Of a stretch of 64,000 nt of DNA, positions 49,301-62,492 are shown piece by piece. Within the stretch, counting starts at the first letter, position 1. Each line of letters begins with the position of its first letter. Under the pieces are notes generated by a model, which saw only the letters and a program-made list of their open reading frames with translations, searched no databases and had not been told where the DNA came from. The translations under genes were made by a program, and so were the position numbers. This DNA comes from Xiphias gladius (taxonomy: Eukaryota; Chordata; Actinopteri; Istiophoriformes; Xiphiidae): positions 6,554,501-6,618,500 of the forward strand of contig NC_053415.1 in the NCBI RefSeq assembly GCF_016859285.1. The letters run 5' to 3'.

Positions 49301-52300
49301 GATGGTGTTTGGAACACACTTCCAGATAAAGAAAAAAAGCTTTTTTGGGTTTTTTTTTTTTAAAAGCAATATGTGGCCATAGGACTGTAATTACATTGAC
49401 TTTCCTTGGGTATGGCACCGACACCTCTGACTATTGTTTTGCTATATATGGGACTCTAGGCATGACAGTTGAACATTAACAGTTGAATATGTTAACCTTT
49501 TAGCATATTTCACTTTCCATACTGTTTGTGGGATCATGCTGTCCAAAACTCATCTCTAGCAAGTCCAGTCCCTCTGGACTGTTATATTTTGGGGTAAGTT
49601 AAAGTGAGTTACCCTGATCTGAGGCGGAACCTTATTAGGCTCCATTTCGGATACACAGATGGCTAAACAACACACAGATGGAAAGCATTAGTCTTGCTGG
49701 CAGGAGACTCAACTTTCCTGTTGTACTGTGAATTAAAATGTTACCGTGCGGGCTAGGTTTATAGCTGAAAATGAATTGCTCTCCTGTAAATACCTGCCAA
49801 AAACCTTACAAGTGCAGGTAGATTTGCTACCTGAACATTAACTTTGTCTTTTTGATAAAGGGTCACTTTCACATAAGTATCGATGGTCGAGGAAAGGAAT
49901 CGTAAAGGACAGAAGAAAGCCATGAGGATTGGACAAATTGTTAATAATATTTTCTAAAATAAGTTTCACAACTGACAGCTGGGCTGCGAGAGAAAGGAAT
50001 TCCTTTTTTTCCCCACAGCGACGACACGGCTGGTCATTTCTCTAAAGTCATCTTGGACAGTTGCCAGGTTAACCTTGTGCTAATGCCATTTAATAAAATG
50101 AGTTGCACCCGTGTGCATTTTCGTGGGTGTGTTGGCAGGGAGACTGCCACAAGAATGCGAGTTAAAAGATTAAAACCAGCAAGAGCATGCAGCGAGCATT
50201 TCTGCTCATTCAAACACCCTAGTGTGACCGTAGCTTAGCATTTGTGTGCCTGTGTGGTTCATATACCATGCAAAGATGGTATTGATACAGAGAGAAAGGG
50301 GATCCCTTCATTTGCAACACGGTGATGATAAACTCACCATTTCCTAGTTTAGTTTAAATACAATCATAACTGTCAGAGACTGAGCCCTGGAATGTGAGCC
50401 ATATTTTTTCCCAGCTTCATAACCATCTCGAGGATTTCAAGCTCTGTCTGCTGACAAAAGAGCTGGCTGCAACCAGCAGTGCAACTTGCACAACCATTCA
50501 AGCACAAAACCAGTTGTAGGCTGACTCGTCAAAAGAGTGTGTTTGTGTATGAGTGTCTGTTGTAGGAAAGCTAACATCACAAGAGGATGATTCACAGTGG
50601 GTCAGGTTCTGGCGCAAACAACAGGGCCACTCTTGAGCAAAGCCCTTTCACCCCTTTGGAAAATGTTGCAACATCATATCTGTGGAGCTCTAAGGAAAAT
50701 GTGTTAGCTAGTAAGCTGTCATGAAAAACAGAGTCAATACATTTTTACCTGGTAAAACCGACCAAAGCAACTTAGAGAGGTGCAGGATTAAAACAGTAAC
50801 AAACAAGTAGTTTTAGCCCTTATTTACACTAATGTTAGATGAATTATAAAATGCTGTTTGTGTTTTTAAAAACCTTGACACTCACACTGAAACGCTACAG
50901 CAATGGAAGAACTCTTGAGTAACCACAGGCGACTTGAGCAAGCAGCTTTTAGCCAGGTTATATTACCTACATCAGCGCAAAAACGCTAAAGAGGCATTTT
51001 CAAATTCATCTGTTCTGGAAGGCATCTTTGGAAACGATCTGTTTTTGTTCACCGCACATGTCGGCTTAACATGGATGATAGAGAAAAACAAATGTGTTTC
51101 CTAACACAGTGGTTTTATTTTAACCCATCCAACCCTCTAGATACAAGCAGCGTCAATATACTATATATCCGTCACAAAATGTATCCCAACAGGTACAGCA
51201 GCACTCCAATTCGAAATGTGGCACCTTTGAGTAGCCTGCCCTGTCCTGAAAATGACACCATAGGGTACTGACTGCACTGCGGTCCTCAAAATAAAGGCAG
51301 TGAAAAACAGCCATGGTTTCAAGAGGCCATTACGGCGCATTAACGATGGGAATAAGGGTGTCTTATGCAAGCATAGACAAGCTAACTTGTGATGTTTGAC
51401 ACCAGTGAGTTCATAAGGGAGTGTATTCCTGATTAACAGTTGATGTTCATATCTTGACTGTAAACATGCCTGCTCAAAATCCCGACCAGTGTACTTCGTC
51501 ATGAATAACTGTAGAATCCACCTGCAAACAAAGCAAATTAATCCGTGTTTGGAACAAGAGAGCTAACTTCAGTCTTAAGGAGCCACGAGGGCGGGCTGCT
51601 CGCTCTCCAGATTCTTTTTCTCTGTCATTTGGACTCTGGTTTACCAGGGCACCCTACATTACACCCTATGAATAAGAGCATGCTTGTGGTTCACAATAGA
51701 GCTTTGCTGCTCCCCGAGAAGGGGGAAGGGCAATGCATTCCTCTACTGACCTCCTGTCTGCAGCAGATATTAAACAATAACCGATGCTTTTAATTTGCTT
51801 TTACCAGCCATCGCAAAGGAGGAGACAAAGCACGACAGTCCCCGATCTTTGCAGACCACTCGCAATGAGCACTGTGTGAAAGAGTTGATCTGCTTTGTCT
51901 GCATTTTTGGCCGGAGAGGAGGGTAAGCAGCGAAGACTGGCATTTCAGGAGATCTGCGAAGAACAATGTGATCATTCAATGTGAGTGACTACCTCGGGAG
52001 ACTGATTCTGACTGGACGCCTGCAAGTATTTAATCTGGGTAACTGCACACATCTCATTTAATTCACTTCTGTAGGGAAAGTGCAGCATAGGCCTGTTAAA
52101 AATGCAACAGCTGTAAATAAATCTCACCTTTCACTCAGTATAAGGCTTAAACCATAGTGCAGATGATAGAGTCAATATAATGCTCCGAGTTCAGACAACT
52201 GTCTGTTCACCTTGTGATTCACGACACTAGCTGGTCCAGGCCCCATTTTAGCCCTAATGTGGGACATAAATCCTGTCTTAAAATCGTGCACACTCCCCTT

Positions 52301-52672
52301 TGTGTTCTGGTAATGAACATTAGTAAGTCTAGGCTGTGGAGGAGAGATGCTTGGGGGTGGGGGCTGGGGAAATGCACGTGCTGCTCTTGCCAAAGAAAGT
52401 GTGACATGGAGGAACGGGGGCCTTATGGCAACAACTTCCGAACATCTGCATCAGCAGGAAGAGGGTCAGCCGCTATCAGTGGGTTGTATGTTGTTCCACA
52501 CGTCCCCGGCAGAAACAGAGGTTAGATGGTGACAGGGCCGCTGCCTGACAGACCACACACTCCTGCGACTGCTGCTATCTTCACCTGCTGCTCTCAGCAG
52601 TGTGGGCAGATAGCACTTGCAGGTTTTAACATGAAGCATAGAGGAGGTGGGGTTTTTTTGTTTTTTTTTAAA

Positions 52673-52674
<2 letters not shown>

Positions 52675-52729
<55 letters not shown>
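52675..52729. repeat. (TA)n microsatellite
   Basis: An uninterrupted TA run of about 55 bases directly after a poly-T tract. It lies about 200 bases upstream of the GC-rich region that holds the inferred connexin first exon. Confidence 0.95.
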
Positions 52730-52731
<2 letters not shown>

Positions 52732-52899
52732 AGTACTATTGTATTTCCAACAACAGCCTGACGCATTTTTCAATAAAGATATGACATGCATTATTTGCTT
52801 TGTGAGTTCTTCTGCTGACACATATTTGGCTAAACTCTCGCTTATTCTCAGTCTCCGAATCCAGGCTAAAGTTATAACCGACAGACGAAGCAAGTATTG

Positions 52900-53950
52900 C
52901 ATCAGGAATGCTGGCGGTTGATCGGTTTCCTCCGCTCTGCTTAGACAGGGGGTGGGGTGCCCGGCTGAAAACTGGGAGGAGAGAAAGAGGGGGGGGTGGA
53001 TTTGGGAATATTCTTTGTCCTCACCCCGCAGTACGGCACACAGCTGGAGAAGGACACGAGCTCCTCGGAGGCAAAAAAAAAAAAAAAACCAACCAAAACG
53101 CTGGATGGGTTGATATTCGAGCGGGAGGGTTTTCTTCCAACAAAGAGCAAGCGAAGGAACGGCTCTCGACGCAAACGAAAACTTTCATCACCGGAGGACC
53201 TACAATCACAACTGAAGGTAAGATATCACGAAGGAAGCGCAGACGCGGCGGCATCACGTTGCCGTGTAGCTTTTGCTAACCAATGGCTGCTCAGGCTCAA
53301 GTCTGAGCTTCAACTTTTCTGTGCCGGAGGCGCCGCGAGCGTGGCCCCCAGCGTTCCACTAACCCGCGTTCTCAAAGCGAGGCTCGGTGAAGGCTCGCGC
53401 CCAGCGCGAGGCTCAAGTTTACGCGCAAGGGCTGGCAGCAGTCGGCGCTCATCAAAACGCGCAAACTGGCCGCGATGTGGTGCGGAGCTGGTGGTGATTC
53501 CCTGCCCTGCCCGCCCATTGGCACCGCGCGCAACGAGAGTCCCGCTTTGATGCGAGTGTTTTTCGATCACCCGAAGGTGAAAATCGTGGCTATGGCGACT
53601 GGATTTGGTGATGGAGGAACGCGCAGGGATCGCGTCTCGTTTTTTTTTTCCCCCTCAAAGTTGCCCCCACCCGTCTGCGAAATCCCGTAGTCCGGAGAAT
53701 GTCTTTACTAACGTCGCGTAGCCTCGTTACCTCAAACAGCTTGGTGTGACAGTCTCTACCGGTTCATTAACCACCTTCATATACATAGAATAGAATACGA
53801 TGTATGAAACATTAGTGTTTGTGTGGGAGAGCCACAGTACGGCCGTGGGAGCACGCGGAGCGCCGCGGTGACGTCGCCCCGTTAGCCACGAGGACGGCTT
53901 CTTTTCCTTAAGCCGCAAACTTGATTCGCGTCCTATTGAGCCGGATAGTG
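52900..53950 (+). promoter_or_regulatory. GC/CpG-rich region with the inferred noncoding first exon of the connexin gene
   Basis: Against an AT-rich background this kilobase is strongly enriched in G, C and CpG (for example GACGCGGCGGCATCACG and GCGCGAGGCTC). A good donor, ACTGAAG|GTAAGATATC, places an exon end at 53,217. It pairs naturally with the acceptor CTCTCTGCACAG at 59,228, 33 bases before the connexin ATG. Connexin genes usually have a noncoding first exon and a long first intron, so I read 53,217 as its end. The transcription start is not determined. Confidence 0.55.
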
Positions 53951-56900
53951 TGTCGTGAATCTGTGCGCTTTAGCGGAGCGAGGCCTGCACCTCACGTTCT
54001 GCGTCTCCATATCAGTTTTTGCGGTACTGGGGATGCTGAGGTGATGATCTATTTTTTTCCCCCTAGTTTCTCCGCCACTGTTCAGTGGTGAGTCACCCCT
54101 CAGTTTGATTCATATGCTGGTTATTTTTTGTCTTTTTTTTTTTTTTCCTCCCCCACCCCAAGCACAGGGCCTCTCAGGTTTTAGGGCTTTGGGATAGAGG
54201 AGGGAGAACCATATCTAGCCTCCCAGATGTGAGAGCCACAAAAGCCTCTCTGTTCTGCAGGGCTTGGTCAGTGTTCAAAGTTTGCTGCCTTGCTTTGCTC
54301 CTTACTTTGAAGGAGGCTTTTTTTTTTTCCTTTTTGAAGTGCTGCAGATAGACAGAGGCTGCCTCAGTAGATAGTACATGTGAATTGGTTTTAGGGAATG
54401 AAAAGTTGTATTCAGTTGTATTCAGAATTGATTAGCAAGTTATCCAATGTTTATTTGTGTATCTGATCAGCACTGGACACAGAAAAACACTTTGGGAATC
54501 CACAAGCTTGAAGATGTTAACACCAAGAAAGCTCAACAGAATGAAGTTTAAAATGATTTGTTGGGTAGTTTATAGTGTCAGACTGATGAATTGGCCAGGC
54601 TGGTATCTGCTTTCTGCAGATATCTTGCTATTGGTGTACATGTAGGCCATTATGTAACATGAAAGTGCAGTGAAGAAATGCAAAATGTTTTATGTAGTCT
54701 ATATATAGGTCACAGTCTTTTATAACCAAAGCTGTGGTTAGTGGTTACTCTTACCAAACGCAGTCTACACACACACATGCACACACACACACAGCTCGCC
54801 GCTTCCTCAAGTAGGCCATGGAGAAAGTTGAAAGTTGAGCTAGCTAAGTGTATCATCTACCAATTTTGTTGGTTTTTCTTTTTCATCGTGTGAATCTACA
54901 AACAAACCTGGAAATCGGTGCAGTTCCTCTGCCACAGACCATGTTTAAAGGTGCCATATGTAAGATTTTGCTATTGCTACACAGCCAACATTAGCATTAT
55001 GAGCTGTTTACTTGCCAGTCCAGAAGAAATGTTACGAGCATCAAAGGACATTCCTCTACGTGCCAAGAGCTCTCTCCAGTGATGGAAAGCAAACTTCAGT
55101 AGATATCCCTGCAACACAATACATGGACATCTTTGACATAACATCACAACTGTCATTTCTTCACATTCTATTGATAATTTTAGTTAATTGTGGAATACTA
55201 AAGGCTTTGAAACTGAAAAGTATAGCACCTTTTTAAAAAAAAGTTAGCACGTTGCTATAAGGGGCAATGAGACTGAACAGCAGCACGTAAACAACAGGTC
55301 CGTCCATGTGTCAGTCTAACATCACTTGACTATGGAGACGACCAAAAATTACAATATTTTAGATAATAGATATTCCAGCTGTAAATTCGGATTCTTTTTC
55401 AACGTGTCTTGATTTGCTGTCTGTGTGCAGGGGTGGGACTGTTTTTAGCAAGAGTGACACACTTGCAGACTCTTGCATGTGAGGCAGGGGTTTTCTTGGA
55501 CATGGACGTCAACTCTGACAGTAGCTTGGGGCAACTCCTAACCATTAACCTAGATTACAAGCGGCAGAGTGTGGCATTAAATTCTGTTCCTTGCAGCACG
55601 ACAGAAAAGCCACATAGCTAGCATGTTAGGTAACTGATATTTCTGGGGTGGCAGAATGCAACTGACAAGATAAAGCTTTGTGGTAGCTCATAAACTTTAT
55701 TTCCCATCTATAATTGAGTTGGTACCCCGTAGGCATTTTCAGCTTAAAACCACGTGCCTCCACTGAGCATCAATGAATTACTTACACTTCCTTGTGGAAA
55801 TGCACACGGACAGCTGCAGAGACCACGGACATGTAATTGTTCTTATTATACTACTTTCTAATCCGCTTGGTGTGGAAGATGGTATTCTTGTAGCGTAGTG
55901 GCCAGATACACAGAACTCCGCACAGAGCCTCACATACACCCTCTGGTGACGAAATGTAAGTCACTGGGAACCTAGCAGGCCCTTGCGGACGCAGAAGTTA
56001 TAACACTAGCTTATGTTTGCAAGCAGGATGTAGCGGCATAGAGGCAGCTCTGCAGAGGCCAATGAGGAAGGATCATGTCAGTGGTAGCCACTGTGGACAG
56101 TAAATAAGACAAACAAACATCGTAAAAGTAGTGAATAAACACAAAACGTGCAGAAATTAGTTTCACTGCACACTAACATTACTGGTGAAGGCAGCAGATC
56201 AACGGAGTAGTAGAGATCGTCATATGATCCTATGCCCTCCCTCTTTCTGTGGGTGCGTTTAGTTTAACATGTAAACGCACAGATTACAAGCAGAATGTGA
56301 ACTCTTCCTCGACAGACTAAAGATAAATTATCTCTTCAAAGCATCTGATAGAGCAACCATGGGGTCAGTCATGAAAGTGAGTACTTATTCAAGTCTCTCT
56401 TAAAGCAGATCATTAATCACATCTTTCTTCGTACCCGAGTTGCTGCTGCACAATGGAAACTTGTGTGCTTCGTTCTAACCCTTTATTTATCAAAGGATAG
56501 TTTCCACCAAACGTAACATCAAATGTAACGTGCAAACAGTACTCCCATTCACACCTGGGAGTTGCCCAATACAAACACTTCTTATTAAGCATCCCTGCTA
56601 GAGCACTATGGGGTGATGTATCATCTTTAAAGGCTTCTCAGCGGTTGTTTGTTATGGGATCTTGAGCTGTCCTCAGTCATTTTTGCCCTATTTGGTCCAT
56701 TTGAATTTAATTTTTCAGTTCATACTTTTTTTTCTTTCTTTTTTAATCTATCATTGAACTCATTTAAAGAAATATTGTGCCACCACAGTGTGCACACAGT
56801 AAGTAGAAGTGTATTTCTCTGTGGAATCCTTTTTTTAATCTTGGCACCCGAAAGCAAAATCGTAAATATTACAAGGTTTCCCACTTCCTGGGAAAGGGGG

Positions 56901-59228
56901 TATAATGTGGTGTTTTAATGTCCAGCCCTTGGGGGTTCAAAGCTATAAGACTATCCGACTAGCAGCTCTGATGGAGTATATCGGCCCCATAACACTGTGC
57001 AACTTGTCTTGTGTGTCGGGACTCTTTAGTTATGTCAATGACTTGAGTTTAAATTCAATGATACACAGACTGTATTCTTTGGACTTCCTATGTATAGAGG
57101 TTGCAATAAGGTAGCTTCTGTTTTCGGAGCATAAAACACGGAAGCCATGACAATTCTCTTTTCATGTAGAAATTGAACAACTATCCAATCATATACTTTT
57201 CTTCGGTTTCAGAGTTTGGTAGATATTTTGGCCCAAAGCATTATGGATGTAGTTATAGGCTGCAGACTATCAGAACCTTCAATGGTGTGCTGTAATGGAA
57301 TTTAACTTGACTATTGATTTTCTGTATCATTGAAGGTTGATGATCACATGAATTATATTGTATGTAGCTCTATTGCCGAAAGAGCTTTTTTTGTTCCTTT
57401 TTTACTAGGGTTGTAAGTGATCAGTCTTTTGGTTGAACTCATTAGCTTATGCTATAGTTTAAATAATAAGAATAGTGGAATATTGAAACTAGATTCATTT
57501 AATAATTTTTAAGGTTTGTCTGTATGTGAAGTATATTTTGTGTATGACATAAGCCGTTGCTGCTTCAGGTTTTTAGATTCCTTGTGCATGGTAGTGCATT
57601 TACCCTAGGTGTTAGCCGTGCATGAATAACGAGAGATTAAAAGAAACTGCCACACTATTAAATGTGTTAAGTGTCCAGGATTTCCTGAATTTTTACTATC
57701 AGCTACTTGATACCTGCCTAACCTTGAGACTAATCTTTGACACTGGTCGCTGCAGAGTTTCATTTAGAAGGACAATATGCAGATTCCAAGATTTACAATT
57801 TTTTTTTTCTTCAAATTTTTTTAAATCAAATTTTTTTTAAGAGACATTCAAGATTGCTTTCAACTCCGAGAGCAGAAAAAAAAAACAGACTTGAAGGCAC
57901 GTAGTTTGCTGCTCTGTGGCAGAGGCGCATGCTTTGCTGCCAATTCAAGATGTAAAAGTAATGTAACAAGTCTGAAACCTTATGGTTAGGGATGGAATAG
58001 TATAATCTTTTCTAAGTTACAGTGCACACTCTTTATTGTTGTTCAGCTGCTTGGCAAAAGCATGGTAGTATGGTTTATAGTAGTGGATAATTACTCAGCA
58101 GAAGTTATGAGATTGGTCTCAGATGGTGTGAAACCACAGGGTCTCTTAATTGCTTCTGCGGTGTTTTCACGGTCAGCTCTTTACGCTGTCTTTGCAGCCC
58201 CCACTCAGATTATTAAACCATGCCTGTCAGCAGGAATCTGACACTGTCCGGTGTATGTGAAATGCTCAGGTGAGCCTAGAATGATCATACACAGTTGCTG
58301 TGGCATTTTACATGTAGTGAACAATGGAAAGACAGCCCTGACTGATGCTTAGTTATATAGCACCAGTTACTGAACACTGATATTGCTATTTTGAAATAGT
58401 GGGAAAAAGTGTGGTGATTCCTGGTTAAAGTCATTAGTTTATAGAATAGACGTCTGGATAGTTGCCAGACATTTGGCTGCACTTTCTAAAAACTTCTTCT
58501 TTATTTTTCCTGTCTCTGTTTTCACAGCCTTTTCCTTTTAATCAGTTTGATATGCCTCGTCTTCCTCGCCTACAGTCTTGGTAGAACATGTTTTCACTCC
58601 ACATACTTTAGATTAGTGTGATTGTGGTTGAATTGATTTGGCGGTGGCATCTACTGAGGCCTTCTCGGGGACCTTCCCCCTGAGCATGCCCTACTCGTAG
58701 CACCAAGGACTGATTGGAGATGTCTCAGCTATGTAACAGTGACACAATAGGCCCACCGTGTGGCACTCTTGTGCAATAGCGTGGGAAATCAGGAGGAGCA
58801 GTTTTAAAATGTAATGTACCATAACTGAAAACTGATTAAATGTTAAATTAATTCAAATCAGTGGGGATTATGTAGGATTACAGGGAGAAAACTGTTTTTT
58901 TTTTTTTTAATATAACTTTATTTTGTTTCCAGCTCACTTCATACTGGTCAACATTTACCCTGGCCCAAGCTGTTGCCCTGATTATGACCAAGTTATTCAC
59001 TATGTCTCTATCATTTAAAAACACTTTTTTGGTTTAACAATTCTATTCTTCATGTGGCTTGGGCATATTGATTTGTGTTCATGAGAAAATGTTTTGTTAT
59101 TGAGACTAAATGTTTTCATTGACTAAATATTATCTTTCACACAGTTTCACTTATTGTCAGTGACCACTTTCACAGAGACATTTTACCAATGGCATCTGAA
59201 TACAATTTTTGCCTTTCTCTCTGCACAG
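53218..59228 (+). other. Inferred 6-kb first intron of the connexin gene
   Basis: No coding exon recognised inside. It contains the short inverted-repeat element at 54,944-55,236 and a (CA) tract at about 54,770-54,793. Intron assignment depends on the noncoding first exon being correct. Confidence 0.5.
54944..55236. mobile_element. Short inverted-repeat element (MITE-like)
   Basis: Begins TTTAAAGGTGCCATATGTAA and ends TATAGCACCTTTTTAAA, so TTTAAAGGTGC and GCACCTTTTTAAA form imperfect terminal inverted repeats. Interior phrases such as GAGCTGTTTACTTGCC and GGACATTCCTCTACGTG match a teleost interspersed repeat I recall. About 290 bases, noncoding. Confidence 0.5.
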
Positions 59229-59261
59229 GTTTGAGAGGTTCCCTCCGGTTTCCGAGGCAAA

Positions 59262-60569
59262 ATGAGCTGGAGCTTCCTCACACGTTTGCTGGACGAGATT
59301 TCCAACCACTCCACCTTTGTGGGCAAAATCTGGCTTACCCTCCTCATTGTCTTTCGCATCGTGCTGACGGCGGTCGGGGGCGAGTCGATTTACTACGATG
59401 AACAGAGTAAATTTGAGTGTAACACGCGGCAACCTGGTTGTGAGAATGTGTGCTACGATGCGTTTGCGCCGCTGTCGCACATTCGCTTCTGGGTCTTTCA
59501 GGTGATTATGATCACCACCCCCACCATCATGTACCTTGGCTTTGCTATGCATAAAATCGCCCGCATGGAGGATGATGACTACCGGCCCCGGAGTAGGAAG
59601 AGGATGCCTATAGTGAACCGTGGTGCCAACCGGGACTACGAGGAAGCAGAGGATAATGGGGAGGAGGACCCCATGATCCTGGAGGAGATTGAGCCAGAAA
59701 AGGAAAAGGACGCTGTGGAGAAGCCCAGCAAAAAGCATGATGGACGCCGTCGCATCAAGAGAGATGGTCTGATGAAGGTCTACGTGTTTCAGCTGCTATC
59801 ACGTGCCATCTTTGAGGTCTCGTTCCTGTTTGGACAGTACATTCTTTATGGGCTGGAAGTGGCGCCATCGTATGTATGCACACGTTCACCTTGCCCGCAC
59901 ACTGTGGATTGCTTCGTCTCACGCCCTACAGAGAAAACAATCTTCCTGCTCATCATGTATGCCGTCAGCGCCCTGTGTCTGCTCTTCACCCTGCTGGAGA
60001 TCCTCCACCTCGGCATCAGCGGTATCCGTGACTGCTTTTGTGCACCGCGATCTCGGCCTCCCACCCCCCGTCACCCAGCTTTGGCCAGCCAGAGGTCCTC
60101 CATCTGCCGCCAGCCCTCTGCGCCCCCAGGCTACCACACAGCTCTGAAGAAGGACCCAACGGGAAAAATGGGCTTTAGGGATAACCTGGGAGACTCCGGC
60201 CGCGAGTCCTTCGGGGATGAGGCTTCATCACGGGAGCTGGAGAGACTGCGCAGACACCTGAAACTGGCCCAGCAACATCTGGATATGGCTTACCAGAACG
60301 AGGAGAATAGCCCGTCGCGCAGTAGCAGCCCAGAGTCCAATGGCACCGCAGTCGAGCAGAACAGATTAAACTTCGCCCAAGAGAAGCAGAGCAGTACGTG
60401 TGAGAAAGGTGGGGCTTCTACCTTTTCATCCTTTCATAAGCTTTTTTTTTTTTTTTTTAAACAACTGCACTATGGCTGCTTATATTTATTATGTGGCTGT
60501 GACAAACAGCAAATAAAATTCTTTACTAACACTGACACCATCTCTCGGTTCACAGGTCTCCGTGCGTAG
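59262..60569 (+). CDS. Connexin, gap junction gamma family (Cx45 / zebrafish Cx43.4-like)
   Basis: Coding exons 59262-60408 and 60556-60569, 386 residues. [20 protein letters not shown] is nearly identical to Cx45 and to fish Cx43.4. Four membrane segments lie at about 22-41, 76-97, 172-193 and 228-250. Extracellular loop 1 has C-x6-C-x3-C ([12 protein letters not shown]) and loop 2 has C-x4-C-x5-C ([12 protein letters not shown]), the six disulfide cysteines. The long acidic cytoplasmic loop ([12 protein letters not shown]) and the HDGRRRI motif are typical of gamma connexins. Six subunits make a hemichannel that docks to pass ions and small molecules between cells. The tail is Ser- and Pro-rich and carries [16 protein letters not shown]. 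The spliced protein ends STCEKGLRA. An acceptor 33 bases before the ATG indicates an upstream noncoding exon. Family certain; whether gjc1 or the fish-specific gjc4-type paralogue is not decided. Confidence 0.94.
   Translation: MSWSFLTRLLDEISNHSTFVGKIWLTLLIVFRIVLTAVGGESIYYDEQSKFECNTRQPGCENVCYDAFAPLSHIRFWVFQVIMITTPTIMYLGFAMHKIARMEDDDYRPRSRKRMPIVNRGANRDYEEAEDNGEEDPMILEEIEPEKEKDAVEKPSKKHDGRRRIKRDGLMKVYVFQLLSRAIFEVSFLFGQYILYGLEVAPSYVCTRSPCPHTVDCFVSRPTEKTIFLLIMYAVSALCLLFTLLEILHLGISGIRDCFCAPRSRPPTPRHPALASQRSSICRQPSAPPGYHTALKKDPTGKMGFRDNLGDSGRESFGDEASSRELERLRRHLKLAQQHLDMAYQNEENSPSRSSSPESNGTAVEQNRLNFAQEKQSSTCEKGGASTFSSFHKLFFFFFKQLHYGCLYLLCGCDKQQIKFFTNTDTISRFTGLRA
60409..60555 (+). other. Small in-frame intron in the connexin tail
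   Basis: 147 bases from donor AAAG|GTGGGG to acceptor GGTTCACAG. The length is a multiple of three, there is no stop in frame, and it includes a T17 tract. If retained, 49 residues are inserted before the same four-residue ending (GLRA). Confidence 0.6.
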
Positions 60570-62085
60570 GCTGTCATCAGCTGAACAGTTCACATCAGGA
60601 GGAGTGAGCGCACATAAGGGAATCAAACAGGGAGTGTGTGTATGTGTGTGTGTGTGTGTGTGTGACGTTGTGAAGTTGCTTGAGGTGGATGAAGTCAACC
60701 CAAGCCTTCCAGTGTTTCGACCTGCCGTGGTCGAGCATGGAGTCAAACGAGGAGGAGAATGGTCGTCTCAACCCAGCAATACTTGAGACACCAGCCTGTC
60801 TGAAGATCCAAAGTGCTTACAAACAAGCGTTGTGCAACAAGAACGGTTAAGGTTAACTTGTACTTCTCCCTCAGGGCAGCTATTCCTTTTAATTTTTTTA
60901 TTAAGAGACTTAGAGCTATTAGTCCTTTTTATGAGTTTGTTCTCTGTCTGAAGCTCACAGTGAGTGCATCTCAAGTTTGCCTTAGACCTAAACTGGAACT
61001 CCGTATCATGGCATTGTGGTAAGGTAGGGCCAAGCCAGTTGTAGTACAAAAAACATGTTTAAACTGTAAGAGTTGAATCTTGTGAGGAAGTGAATCAGTG
61101 AGTGCGTGCTTGTAAGTGCAAACAAAAGGTTAATGGACAAGGCACCACTCATTCAAGAAAGGTACTGGAGTTGTTGTCATGCTGATGAAGACTTTTCAAG
61201 GTGTTTTCATACAAAGGTTTCTTTCAAGTGTTTGACATAGTTTTAAATTTTTTTTTTCTCCTCCACAATGTTGACGCTGCACCGGTCAACATTCCCAAGT
61301 CTGGTGCCTGGTATAGTAACTGGAACACACTTGGGGTGCCTTTGTCCAAAGGAATAAACAAACCTGGGTAATGCTTGAAAAACATGTAACTCTTGATATT
61401 GTCTTGTATTGTTATAAACTTGTATTTGATACTGTTCTTTATTTTTGTATTAGTTTAGAGTATTGTGCTATTGAAAAGAGGCTCTTGTCACTGTGGCCAA
61501 CTTTTTTTTTTCTTTTTCTTTTTCTTTTTTTTTTTTTAAATGAATGACATTCATGGCTGTCTTAGCTCCCCAAAGCCCAATTCAATCCATGAACTAGTGC
61601 ATCCTGAAAGTTTGTCGGTACAATTCAGTTCAACTGCAGCAGTTTTTCTCTTTTTAATAACATTTTTTAATACACAATAACCTGCAGCTTATTTTAATAG
61701 GTACAAATCATCTTTGACCAGTAGATGTTTCCTTTTTTTAGTACAGATCCAAATTTAATTGTATCTGTTGGTAAAATTAAGGGATAAAAGCTGTGTGTCA
61801 TGTTAATGTTCTATGTCTGAAGGTGTTGATTTTTGGATTAGTGTTATGACTGTTCCAGAGTCTCAATGAGGGTTGTAAATGATATAATCATTTCAATGGC
61901 TTGAATGCGCTCTACTAAGATGCCATCTTTTGTAATCTGAATCATACCCACAGTGCCATTATTGCCAACTCAAATATTGTCATCTCAAGTTATTTTTGAG
62001 CAATGCTTTTTGTACTTTTTTATACTTTTTGTATTGATAGTACTTTGTGGTTAGTTTTTAAAATAAATTTTTTTCAACAAATACC
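60570..62085 (+). other. Connexin 3' UTR
   Basis: AT-rich, T-rich, without coding features. AATAAA occurs at 61,353-61,358 and 62,062-62,067; the second is followed by a T-rich, GT-containing stretch and is the likelier main end. A (TG)n tract lies at 60,632-60,663. Confidence 0.6.
60632..60663. repeat. (TG)n microsatellite in the connexin 3' UTR
   Basis: GTGTGTGTATG followed by an uninterrupted TG run. Confidence 0.9.
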
Positions 62086-62492
62086 AATTTTCAAATGGTT
62101 TCAGTCTCGGTTTATTACTTGATTGAAATTTCTCCAGGTCCAAATCCTCTTTCTCTTTTGTATGGACTTGCATACAGGTATAAAGTTAAACATTTAAGAA
62201 GAGAGTGAATATCGTCATTTCTAAAGGGAGAAGGGCCCCTCATATATGCTTAACACACTGTATAATCTTACTAACCTGTACCCTTACTTAGAGAGGCTGT
62301 TGCTGTGTCAATAAACATCTGACATAAGGGTACTTAAAAAGGATTTAATCAATGGCCGAAAACGAGCACGTGTTGAGTTAAAGTGCGGTTAAACTGGATC
62401 TATGAGCCGCACAGTGATTCAGAGAGAGTCACATTACACTGTATTTTCCTTGGAAAATACAGATTGAGCTATCAGATTCCTGACCTTGCAGT

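Larger units (their letters stand above)
35801..52899. other. Long gene-poor interval
   Basis: About 17 kb with no coding exon that I can recognise. It holds simple repeats (TA/CA tracts at 37,396-37,460, poly-C at about 41,458-41,469, (TA)n at 52,675-52,729), several hairpins listed separately, and many short AT-rich open frames without splice support. Regulatory DNA for the connexin or receptor may be present but cannot be told by eye. Confidence 0.5.

Noticed and set aside
51161-51502. A 113-codon minus-strand frame
   Set aside because: No recognisable domain and no supporting splice sites; similar frames are expected by chance in this much sequence.
52466-52921. Open frames with long Tyr-Ile runs on both strands
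   Set aside because: They are translations of the (TA)n microsatellite.
59157-60137. Several open frames antisense or shifted to the connexin coding exon
   Set aside because: They mirror the codon composition of the connexin exon and have no homology or splice support of their own.
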